A stretch of 5,569 bases of DNA from Candidatus Martarchaeota archaeon (GTDB taxonomy: Archaea > Micrarchaeota > Micrarchaeia > Micrarchaeales > CABMGC01): the NCBI GenBank assembly GCA_023485825.1, contig JAMCZF010000011.1, positions 1-5,569 of the forward strand, given 5' to 3'. The notes beneath the pieces were generated by a model, which was given only the letters and a program-made list of their open reading frames with translations, was not told where the DNA came from and searched no databases. Positions 1 to 4,810 of the stretch are shown one piece after another. Within the stretch, counting starts at the first letter, position 1; every line of letters begins with the position of its first letter. Made by a program: the position numbers and the translations under genes.

Positions 1-102
1 TCGCAATCGCATCCAGAGTTGAGGTCGAGGCTTGAGGCCCCTGCGCCGCTGTTTGTAGGCCTGGTGAAGGCGGCGCTGGAGAAGAAGAATGCGAAGGATT
101 AG
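1..102 (+). CDS. C-terminal end of an unrecognised protein (partial)
   Basis: Frame 1 is open from the window edge to a TAG stop, giving 33 residues that end in a lysine-rich tail (LEKKNAKD). The preceding part contains HPELRSRLEAPAPLFVGLVK. I do not recognise the family. In many archaea rps11 lies directly before rpoD, but this end does not resemble the basic C-terminus of uS11 or that of uS4. The codon usage (GCG, AAG, CTG) matches the genes downstream. A promoter follows at 129-136, so this gene probably belongs to a separate transcript. It could also be a chance open frame, because only a short piece is visible. Confidence 0.5.
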   Translation, partial: SQSHPELRSRLEAPAPLFVGLVKAALEKKNAKD

Positions 103-128
103 CGGCGGTCGGCGTCGGCGACGCATAA

Positions 129-136
129 TTTATATA
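129..136 (+). promoter_or_regulatory. TATA box of the rpoD operon
   Basis: TTTATATA stands in an otherwise GC-rich spacer between the TAG at 100-102 and the rpoD start at 189. Archaeal transcription starts about 25 nt after the centre of the box, which puts the start near 155-160 and gives a leader of about 30 nt. The leader carries AGGTGA at 179-184, a strong match to the archaeal anti-Shine-Dalgarno sequence, four bases before the GTG. No operator-like repeat is visible. Confidence 0.7.
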
Positions 137-188
137 GGTTCTCATACAATATTACCAGAGATCCAGATACCTAATTTTAGGTGAATTC

Positions 189-761
189 GTGAAGATCAAC
201 GTGCTTGAGAGTACGCCATTTGCCATGAAGGTGAGGATTAGCGGAGTCACTTTCAACTTCGCCAACGCGCTGAGGCGCAGCGCTATGAGCAGCGTGCCGA
301 CCATGGCCATAGACACGGTCACGTTCTATGAAAACACGAGCGCGATGTTCGATGAATACATAGCGCACCGGCTTGGGCTCATACCGCTCACGACTCCGAA
401 AGGGCTGACGGATGGCGAGGAGGTGCTGCTATCACTGGCGGAGGAGGGGCCGAAGACCGTTTATTCCAAGGATTTGAAGAGCAGCGACAAGGATGTCAAG
501 GTCGCCAATGAGCGCATACCGGTAATAAAGCTTGCCGAGGGCCAGGTGATAAGGATTGATGCGAAGGCCGTATTGGGCAGAGGTTCAAAGAGCTCAAAGT
601 TCCAGCCAGGTCTTGCGACATACAAGGCGAACGAGCAAGGGGATGAGTTCGAGATTTACATTGAAAGCTTCGGCCAAATTACTGCGCCGGAAATCCTATC
701 AAGGGCGCTGGATACCATAAGCACTAGCGTCAAGGAGATAGGCAATGAGTTGAAGGCTTGA
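189..761 (+). CDS. rpoD: DNA-directed RNA polymerase subunit D (Rpo3)
   Basis: Archaeal Rpo3 is the counterpart of bacterial alpha and eukaryotic Rpb3. It pairs with Rpo11 to form the platform on which RNA polymerase assembles. Recognisable segments are the N-terminal dimerisation region with ANALRR (residues 25-30), EYIAHRLGLIPL (56-67), an inserted domain, and the return segment with FQPGLATY (138-145). The GTG start is fixed by AGGTGA at 179-184. At 190 residues it is shorter than the roughly 260 residues of many archaeal homologues. It has no cysteine at all, so the ferredoxin-like Fe-S domain found in some Rpo3 proteins is absent. It is first in the operon, and its TGA lies two bases before tRNA-Leu. 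Confidence 0.97.
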   Translation: MKINVLESTPFAMKVRISGVTFNFANALRRSAMSSVPTMAIDTVTFYENTSAMFDEYIAHRLGLIPLTTPKGLTDGEEVLLSLAEEGPKTVYSKDLKSSDKDVKVANERIPVIKLAEGQVIRIDAKAVLGRGSKSSKFQPGLATYKANEQGDEFEIYIESFGQITAPEILSRALDTISTSVKEIGNELKA

Positions 762-763
762 AC

Positions 764-866
764 GCAGGGGTGGCAGAGCTTGGTCAAATGCGCAGGACCG
801 AGGAGCATTTTGCTCGGACCTCCTGTAGCTTTAGTGCTTGCGTGAGTTCAAATCTCACCCCCTGCA
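764..866 (+). tRNA. tRNA-Leu(GAG) with a canonical-position intron
   Basis: The acceptor arms are GCAGGGG (764-770) and CCCCTGC (859-865), with A73 at 866 and no encoded CCA. The D-loop carries GG at 782-783. The anticodon stem is CAGGA (793-797) with TCCTG (821-825). A 16-nt variable region (826-841) makes this a class II tRNA. The T-stem is GTGAG/CTCAC around TTCAAAT. Removing the intron at 804-819 leaves the loop CCGAGGC, so the anticodon GAG is at 800-802 and reads Leu CTC and CTT. Base 33 (799) is C, whereas nearly all tRNAs have U there. The gene lies inside the rpoD operon: rpoD stops two bases upstream and rpl18e starts 23 bases downstream, with no promoter of its own visible. Excision of the tRNA would therefore split the messenger. 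Confidence 0.93.
804..819 (+). other. tRNA-Leu intron, 16 nt, position 37/38, BHB-type
   Basis: The fold matches the archaeal splicing endonuclease substrate. The central helix pairs CCGA (798-801) with TCGG (814-817). Bulge 1 is GG|A (802-804) and bulge 2 is AC|C (818-820). The inner stem is GCA/TGC around a TTT loop. Cutting after the second base of each bulge removes exactly 804-819 and restores a seven-base anticodon loop. C33 takes part in the central helix through a C-G pair. Confidence 0.88.
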
Positions 867-889
867 GATTCATAAGGTAATGTGGTTTA

Positions 890-1231
890 ATGGCGGAAAA
901 AGAAAGCATAAATGCGTGGATCGCGGCAATGTCCAGCGTCAGGCACGGAGACAAAAACTCCGGGCTTGCCAGGGCAGTGCTCAAGATTGTGCAAAAGCCG
1001 AGGCGCCGGCGCGTTTTGGTTAGCATAAGCAAGCTTAACAGGAACACCAATGAGAACGAGTGCGTAATAGTGCCCGGCAAGGTTCTGTCGGATGGCACTC
1101 CGGACAAGGCGTACGAGGTGTGCGCGGTGGAGTATTCCGCTGCTGCGCGCCGGAAGCTGCTCGATGCGGGCTGCAAGATCGTGAAGCTTGAGGATATCAT
1201 AAAGCGCGAAGGCGTGAGGATTCTGGCGTAG
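890..1231 (+). CDS. rpl18e: 50S ribosomal protein L18e (eL18)
   Basis: eL18 is a large-subunit protein found in archaea and eukaryotes, related to bacterial uL15. The 113-residue length is near the family norm of about 115-125. The clearest family segment is NENECVIVPGKVLSDGTPDK (about 54-73), the VVVPGKVLG-type signature, followed by the alpha/beta C-terminal half with the AARRKLLDAGCKIVKLEDI pattern. The ATG start lies 23 nt after tRNA-Leu. The ribosome binding site is weak (AGGTAAT at 875-881, rather far from the start), so translation may depend on the 5' end made by tRNA 3' processing. It is followed after 7 nt by rpl13. Confidence 0.95.
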   Translation: MAEKESINAWIAAMSSVRHGDKNSGLARAVLKIVQKPRRRRVLVSISKLNRNTNENECVIVPGKVLSDGTPDKAYEVCAVEYSAAARRKLLDAGCKIVKLEDIIKREGVRILA

Positions 1232-1238
1232 TGGTAAC

Positions 1239-1667
1239 ATGGCGGAAAGGGTCATCGACGGCGAAGGTAGGATACTTGGCAGGGTTTCATCGTACGCGGC
1301 GAAGCTGCTTCTCAATGGGGACAGCGTTAGGATAGTCAATGCGGAGAAGATAATCATAAGCGGACATCTGCGCGACATAGTCGCGAAATACAAACAGAAG
1401 GCGGAGCTCAAGGACAAGGCCAACCCGGAGCACTCGCCGTATGTATCAAGGAGGCCAGACCTGTTCGTGAAGCGCGTCGTGAGGGGCATGCTGCCGTACA
1501 GAAGGCCGAAGGGGAAGGAGGCTTACAAGCGACTTAGGGTATACGTCGGGGTTCCAGAAGGCACGCCCCCATTCGACACCTTGGAGTTGAAGAAGGGCGA
1601 GGACGTGTACGAGGACATAATAACAGTGAAGGCCTTATCAGAGAAGCTCGGGTACAGGGGTGCATGA
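1239..1667 (+). CDS. rpl13: 50S ribosomal protein L13 (uL13)
   Basis: uL13 is a large-subunit assembly protein. The 142 residues match archaeal uL13. The N-terminal half has the nucleotide-fold-like beginning GRILGRVSSYAAKLLLNG (about 10-27) and VRIVNAEKIIISG. The hallmark RGMLPYRRPKGKEAYKRLRV falls at about residues 82-101, followed by the VYVGVPEGTP segment. It starts 7 nt after the rpl18e stop, and a short GGT element precedes the ATG. Its TGA (1665-1667) directly abuts the rps9 ATG, so the two are probably translationally coupled. Confidence 0.97.
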   Translation: MAERVIDGEGRILGRVSSYAAKLLLNGDSVRIVNAEKIIISGHLRDIVAKYKQKAELKDKANPEHSPYVSRRPDLFVKRVVRGMLPYRRPKGKEAYKRLRVYVGVPEGTPPFDTLELKKGEDVYEDIITVKALSEKLGYRGA

Positions 1668-2249
1668 ATGCCGGAAGAGAAGACAACACTTGTTGCGAAG
1701 ACTAAGGACAACGCGCCGAAGGGCACAACGGAGCTGGAGAAGGCGCTTAGCGATTTCAATGCGGAGAATGCGCCTGCCGTGCAGCAGACCGCGCAGAAGA
1801 AGGCAGTGAGGAAGCGCAGCTCAGCGAAGAGGAAGGCAGTCAGGAATGTAACAGTAACAAGGGGCAAGAGGAAAGAGGCGATAGCAAGGGCGAGGATTAC
1901 ACCTGGCTCAGGGGAGGTGGTTATAAACGGCATCAGCGTGGACCTGCTCAAGCCGAAGGAGATACGTGAGCTCATACTCGAACCATTGAGGATATCAGAG
2001 GAGGCAAGGGGCCTTATGCGCAACTCAAGGATATCCGTGGACGTAAGGGGGGGCGGCATAAGCGGCAGGGCGCAGGCCGCAAGGAGCGCAATAGCGAAGA
2101 CACTAGTTGCCGCGTCTGGCAGCGAGGCCCTCAAGCGGCAGTATCTGGCGTATGACAGGAATCTCATTGTGGACGACAACAGGCGCGTGGAACCCAAGAA
2201 GTTCCTCGGGCCGAAGGCAAGGGCAAGGAACCAGACCTCATACAGATAG
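1668..2249 (+). CDS. rps9: 30S ribosomal protein S9 (uS9) with a long N-terminal extension
   Basis: uS9 sits in the small-subunit head, and its C-terminal tail reaches the P-site tRNA. The core starts near residue 61 with VTVTRGKRKEAIARARITPG and continues through the ISVDVRGGGISGRAQAARSAIAKTLV segment, here given only as a landmark. It ends in GPKARARNQTSYR, a variant of the conserved RARxQxSYR tail. Total length is 193 residues, against about 130-135 for typical archaeal S9. The extra 60 residues are acidic and mixed at first, then strongly basic (KKAVRKRSSAKRKAVR, 44-59), suggesting a disordered rRNA-binding arm. GGGGTG at 1657-1662 supports the ATG at 1668. A start nearer the core is possible, but the continuous frame and coupling to rpl13 favour this one. 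Confidence 0.95.
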   Translation: MPEEKTTLVAKTKDNAPKGTTELEKALSDFNAENAPAVQQTAQKKAVRKRSSAKRKAVRNVTVTRGKRKEAIARARITPGSGEVVINGISVDLLKPKEIRELILEPLRISEEARGLMRNSRISVDVRGGGISGRAQAARSAIAKTLVAASGSEALKRQYLAYDRNLIVDDNRRVEPKKFLGPKARARNQTSYR

Positions 2250-2269
2250 ATTTAATGTTGGTGATTTGA

Positions 2270-2470
2270 ATGATGATACCTGTAAGGTGCTTCTCATGCG
2301 GCCAGGTGGTCGCTGACAAGTGGGAGGAGTACGACAAGCGCGTCAACAAGGACAAGGAGGATCCGAAGAAGGTCCTTGATGACCTGAAGGTGCAGAGGTA
2401 CTGCTGCAGGCGCATGCTCATAAGCCATGTCGACATCATAGACGACATAATAAGCTATGGAAGGAAATGA
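2270..2470 (+). CDS. rpoN: DNA-directed RNA polymerase subunit N (Rpo10)
   Basis: Rpo10 is the small zinc-bundle subunit of the polymerase assembly platform, the counterpart of eukaryotic Rpb10. It is 66 residues long, the usual size. The zinc ligands are the CxxC near the N-terminus (C7 and C10 in PVRCFSCG) and the adjacent pair C45-C46 in YCCRRM, which together form the family signature. GGTGAT at 2260-2265 lies four bases before the first ATG. A second ATG follows directly at 2273, but the first gives the usual spacing of three residues before PVRCF. It closes the first operon, 20 nt after rps9. rpoK, which often follows rpoN, is not here. Confidence 0.97.
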   Translation: MMIPVRCFSCGQVVADKWEEYDKRVNKDKEDPKKVLDDLKVQRYCCRRMLISHVDIIDDIISYGRK

Positions 2471-2479
2471 AAAGAGAGG

Positions 2480-2487
2480 TTTAAATA
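2480..2487 (+). promoter_or_regulatory. TATA box upstream of tRNA-Pro and rps2
   Basis: TTTAAATA is preceded by purine-rich AAAGAGAGG (2471-2479), suitable as a BRE. The box centre is about 28 nt before tRNA-Pro position 1 (2512), so transcription should start at or just before the tRNA. This would drive tRNA-Pro and probably rps2 and the genes after it. Confidence 0.65.
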
Positions 2488-2511
2488 ACATATTGGACAA
2501 ATAATGAGGGA

Positions 2512-2605
2512 GGGGTCGTCTGCTAGCTTGGTTAGGCTCTGTGCTTAGGGAGCATAAGACCCGAGTTCAAAGACGCGGAAGCGATTGAAAATCTCGGCGA
2601 CCCCA
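2512..2605 (+). tRNA. tRNA-Pro(AGG) with a T-loop intron
   Basis: The acceptor arms are GGGGTCG (2512-2518) and CGACCCC (2598-2604), with A73 at 2605. The D-arm is 2521-2538 with GG at 2530-2531; its first pair (2521/2538) is a T-T mismatch. The anticodon stem is TGTGC/GCATA (2540-2544, 2552-2556), and the seven-base loop TTAGGGA gives anticodon AGG at 2547-2549. The T-stem is CCGAG (2561-2565) with CTCGG (2593-2597). The T-loop is interrupted by 20 nt (2572-2591); removing them gives TTCAAAT. The reading as proline rests on G35, G36 and A73. A34 is highly unusual for archaea, which normally use GGG, TGG and CGG. The tRNA ends 19 nt before rps2. Confidence 0.88.
2572..2591 (+). other. tRNA-Pro intron, 20 nt, position 59/60 in the T-loop
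   Basis: The central BHB helix pairs exon TTCA (2566-2569) with intron TGAA (2586-2589, read T-G-A-A). Bulge 1 is AA|G (2570-2572) and bulge 2 is AA|T (2590-2592). The inner stem is CGC/GCG (2574-2576, 2581-2583), capped by a GGAA tetraloop. A2573 can pair with T2585 if A2584 bulges out, so the inner helix is slightly relaxed. Splicing restores TTCAAAT and a standard T-arm. Confidence 0.82.
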
Positions 2606-2624
2606 AATCCCTAAAAGTGATGAT

Positions 2625-3239
2625 ATGACAAACGGAATGCTCGTGGACCAGAATGAGTACCTGGAGGTGGGCATACACATAGGCACGAAGGTCAAGACGC
2701 CAGGCATGAAGCGCTTCATATACAAGGTGCGCGACGACGGGTTGTACCTTCTGGACCTGCCCAGCATAGACAAACGGCTTGGCATAGCGGCCAGAATGCT
2801 CTCGAGGTACAATCCCGAGGACATTGTCATCACTGCTTCTAGGATATACTCGATTGCCGCTGCGGCGAAGTTCGCAGAGATAACAGGCGTAAAGCTCATG
2901 AAGGGCAGGGTCATGCCCGGCGTGTTCACAAACCCGAACCGGGGAGATTTCGTGGAGCCGGAGATAGTGCTCGTGAGCGACAACAGGAACGAAAGGCAGG
3001 CTGTCAAGGAGGCAAGCAAGACCAACATACCCGTGATGGCGCTCTGCGACACGGACAATTGGATAAAGGATGTCGACTTCATAATACCGTGCAACAACAA
3101 GGGGCGCAGGTCGCTGTCGCTTATCTACTTCCTTCTCGCCAGGGAGTTCATGAAAGAGAAAGGCTTAATAAAGTCCAACGACGAATTTAACTACAAGGTC
3201 TCAGACTTCGAAGCGAAGATCGAGATGAAGGCGAAGTAG
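2625..3239 (+). CDS. rps2: 30S ribosomal protein S2 (uS2)
   Basis: uS2 is a small-subunit protein at the head-body junction, the archaeal and eukaryotic SA/S2 family. The 204 residues fit archaeal members. Landmarks are YLEVGIHIGTKVKTPGM (13-29), DDGLYLLDLPSIDKRL (about 38-53), the central FAEITGVKLMKGRVMPGVFTNP region, DNRNERQAVKEA with NIPVMALCDTDN, and IIPCNNKGRRSLSLIYFLLA. GTGAT at 2617-2621 lies just before the ATG at 2625. An in-frame ATG at 2637 is a possible alternative. The tRNA-Pro end at 2605 means that tRNA 3' processing would leave a 19-nt leader that still holds the binding site. Confidence 0.97.
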   Translation: MTNGMLVDQNEYLEVGIHIGTKVKTPGMKRFIYKVRDDGLYLLDLPSIDKRLGIAARMLSRYNPEDIVITASRIYSIAAAAKFAEITGVKLMKGRVMPGVFTNPNRGDFVEPEIVLVSDNRNERQAVKEASKTNIPVMALCDTDNWIKDVDFIIPCNNKGRRSLSLIYFLLAREFMKEKGLIKSNDEFNYKVSDFEAKIEMKAK

Positions 3240-3794
3240 TTGGTTCTCGACGCAGGCGTGAAAAAGGCGCAGGCTGCGCTTGACTTCATGTCCTCATACG
3301 GCATGGCCATAATAATAATCGTAACCGCAGTGACCGCGGTGTATTCTATAAGTACATCAAGCACGCATGTTTTTTCGCAGTCGTGCGCCGGGAACTCCGG
3401 CTTCGCGTGCGGCCCCTTTGAGCTCAACTCCTCGGGCGTGCTGAATATAACGCTCCAGCAGGACATCGGCGCCGACATTACTGTATACGGGCTTGCATGC
3501 ACATCCAGCATAAACAACACCGGCACAGAAACGCTGCCGGCATACAGAAATGTGTATGTGACCAGCAACACATATTATTATCCTGCGGGGAGCAGTCCCG
3601 GTGCCGGAGTGACAATTAATACAGGAAGCGGGCACCAGTTCCAGATATACTGCTACACCGCATCACAGAAAGCCACGAGGGTCAACGAGTCCGGCAATGA
3701 CTTCGTCGGATATGTGTGGGCCAACTTCTCCATAGCGGGCAGGCAGAGCGATATAATACAATTGATAGCTACCGTCGAGGCCAAATACACTTGA
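3240..3794 (+). CDS. Pilin-like secreted protein with class III signal peptide
   Basis: The N-terminus KKAQAALDFMSSYGMAIIII (8-27) fits the archaeal prepilin/class III pattern: a short basic leader, then Q-A-A-L-D/E-F, then a hydrophobic helix to about residue 35. Such proteins are cut by a prepilin-type peptidase and assemble into, or attach to, type IV pilus-like filaments. The rest (38-184) looks like a beta-rich outer domain with four cysteines (C49, C57, C87, C138) and five N-x-S/T sequons (at 63, 69, 92, 149, 162). The end VWANFSIAGRQS resembles small DPANN surface proteins. The TTG at 3240 directly follows the rps2 stop and has AGGCGA (3229-3234) at good spacing. GTG at 3258 would give the tidier leader MKKAQ. 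Filament type and partners are unknown. Confidence 0.75.
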   Translation: MVLDAGVKKAQAALDFMSSYGMAIIIIVTAVTAVYSISTSSTHVFSQSCAGNSGFACGPFELNSSGVLNITLQQDIGADITVYGLACTSSINNTGTETLPAYRNVYVTSNTYYYPAGSSPGAGVTINTGSGHQFQIYCYTASQKATRVNESGNDFVGYVWANFSIAGRQSDIIQLIATVEAKYT

Positions 3795-3803
3795 CGTGCT
3801 TCC

Positions 3804-4280
3804 ATGGACAAGTACCTGAAGGAGTATCTTGACAGATTTGATGTACACTACAAGCTGCACGAGCACAAGGCGGTATTCACAGTCGGCGAATCGGGGTTCC
3901 TCAGAAGCATAATACCGGGTATGCACACCAAGAATCTCTTCCTCAAGGATGACCATGGACAGTTCTACCTCGTCTGCATGGACGGAGACAGGAGGCTGGA
4001 CATGAAAGCGCTAGGAAAGCGGTTAGGCGCGGGGAAACTGCACTTTGGGAGCGGATCAGAGCTGAAGAGCAGGCTGAACCTTGCGCCCGGCAGCGTCTCT
4101 ATATTCGGGATGATTTACGCAAAAGGGACAACGCTCATCGTTGATAGGAGGGTATGGAACGCAGAGACGGTGTCTTTCCATCCAAACATCAACACTGAAA
4201 CCCTCGAACTGCAGCACATGGACCTTGAAAAATTCTACAACTCGCTGGACTGCCCTAAGGAAATAACAGACCTTGAATAA
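3804..4280 (+). CDS. YbaK/PrdX-type aminoacyl-tRNA deacylase
   Basis: This is a stand-alone YbaK/EbsC-fold editing protein that hydrolyses misacylated tRNA in trans. Its pattern best matches the PrdX/ProXp group, which clears Ala-tRNA(Pro). Visible family segments are HEHKAVFTVGE (19-29), TKNLFLKDDHGQFYLV (42-57, with K43 as the expected active-site lysine), the LHFGSGSELKSRL and PGSVSIFGM block (79-103), and FHPNINTETLEL (125-136). Its 158 residues match single-domain members. The ATG is nine bases after the pilin stop and lacks a clear ribosome binding site, so it is probably coupled. Cys-tRNA(Pro) is the alternative substrate. It shares an inferred transcript with tRNA-Pro, an apt pairing if the assignment is right. 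Confidence 0.87.
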   Translation: MDKYLKEYLDRFDVHYKLHEHKAVFTVGESGFLRSIIPGMHTKNLFLKDDHGQFYLVCMDGDRRLDMKALGKRLGAGKLHFGSGSELKSRLNLAPGSVSIFGMIYAKGTTLIVDRRVWNAETVSFHPNINTETLELQHMDLEKFYNSLDCPKEITDLE

Positions 4281-4306
4281 CGCGATGGGCGGCAGAATCG
4301 GCAACG

Positions 4307-4314
4307 CATATAAG
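4307..4314 (+). promoter_or_regulatory. TATA box of the LSM/tRNA-Ala unit
   Basis: CATATAAG lies in the 73-nt gap after the deacylase gene. The predicted start is near 4335, giving a leader of about 20 nt with GGTGA at 4345-4349. This would be the promoter for the LSM gene and, since the next gap is only 17 nt, probably also for tRNA-Ala. Confidence 0.6.
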
Positions 4315-4353
4315 TCTTACGGCGTAATATACTTGCGTTTATTCGGTGAATGG

Positions 4354-4590
4354 ATGGCTATGGTGAACCATGAGAGGCCTTTCGACCTGCTGAACAAGTC
4401 CATAGGGCAGCAGGTATTGATAAGGCTGAAGAACGGCACTGACATACGGGGCAAGGTGCAGTCATTCGACGTGCACATGAACATAGTGCTGGAGAATGCG
4501 GAGGAGATGGACGACGGAGGCAGCGCGAAGACAAAGCTGAACACCATACTCCTCAGGGGCGGCAACATCCTGTTCATATCCCCCGCATGA
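4354..4590 (+). CDS. Archaeal Sm-like (LSM) RNA-binding protein
   Basis: Archaeal LSM (SmAP1) proteins form heptameric rings that bind U-rich RNA and probably help tRNA and small RNA processing. Of the 78 residues, RPFDLLNKSIGQQVLIRLKN (8-27) opens the Sm fold. The Sm1 RNA-binding loop is in SFDVHMN (37-43; D39, M42, N43). The Sm2 motif is ILLRGGNILFISP (65-77; RGGN where RGDN is usual). The ATG at 4354 is chosen because GGTGA at 4345-4349 lies four bases upstream, and because the extra 27 codons reachable from 4273 overlap the promoter and the end of the previous gene and match nothing in the family. ATG 4360 is a weaker alternative. tRNA-Ala follows after 17 nt. Confidence 0.95.
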   Translation: MAMVNHERPFDLLNKSIGQQVLIRLKNGTDIRGKVQSFDVHMNIVLENAEEMDDGGSAKTKLNTILLRGGNILFISPA

Positions 4591-4607
4591 ACATCATGAC
4601 ACTTAAT

Positions 4608-4715
4608 GGGCTCTTAGCGCAACGGTAGCGCGCCTGCATGGCATGCAGGAGGTTGCGGGTTCAAATGAACTCTTGATGGTTTTGGTCGGGGGTTTTGAAA
4701 ATCCCGCAGAGTCCA
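4608..4715 (+). tRNA. tRNA-Ala(GGC) with a T-loop intron
   Basis: The acceptor arms are GGGCTCT (4608-4614) and AGAGTCC (4708-4714), with A73 at 4715. The third pair is G3-U70, the alanine identity element. The D-arm is GCGC (4617-4620), loop AACGGTA, GCGC (4628-4631). The anticodon stem is CCTGC/GCAGG, and the loop ATGGCAT gives anticodon GGC at 4640-4642. The variable loop is AGGTT. The T-stem is GCGGG (4655-4659) with CCCGC (4703-4707). The T-loop is split by a 36-nt intron (4666-4701); joining restores TTCAAAT. The gene is 17 nt after LSM and is followed by a hairpin with TTTT. Confidence 0.92.
4666..4701 (+). other. tRNA-Ala intron, 36 nt, position 59/60 in the T-loop
   Basis: This is a full BHB. 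Exon TTCA (4660-4663) pairs with intron TGAA (4696-4699). Bulge 1 is AA|T (4664-4666) and bulge 2 is AA|T (4700-4702). The inner stem is GAACTC (4667-4672) with GGGTTT (4690-4695), six pairs including two G-U. The position and both bulges match the tRNA-Pro intron, although the interior sequences are unrelated. Confidence 0.85.
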
Positions 4716-4728
4716 TTAACATTTCTTC

Positions 4729-4754
4729 GCGGGCGCACGCTTGCGCCTGCTTTT
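4729..4754 (+). terminator. Hairpin plus T-run after tRNA-Ala
   Basis: GCGGGCGCA (4729-4737) pairs with TGCGCCTGC (4742-4750) over nine positions, one of them G-T, around a CGCT loop, and TTTT follows. It starts 14 nt after tRNA-Ala. Archaeal termination mainly needs the T-run, so the hairpin may instead protect RNA or be unrelated to termination. Confidence 0.5.
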
Positions 4755-4810
4755 GACTTCACTTCTCATCCGATAGATGCGGCATTTGCGCGCCGGAGCC
4801 ACGTACGAGC

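Noticed and set aside
887..1489. 200-codon minus-strand open frame
   Set aside because: It lies antisense to rpl18e and rpl13, which are clearly recognisable; no family features are seen in the antisense product.
1523..2197. 224-codon minus-strand open frame
   Set aside because: It is antisense to the rpl13 end and rps9; the hydrophobic look comes from reverse reading of lysine- and arginine-rich codons.
4273..4353. Longer LSM protein starting at 4273
   Set aside because: The extra codons overlap the end of the deacylase gene and the TATA box, match nothing in the Sm family, and GGTGA at 4345-4349 points to 4354.
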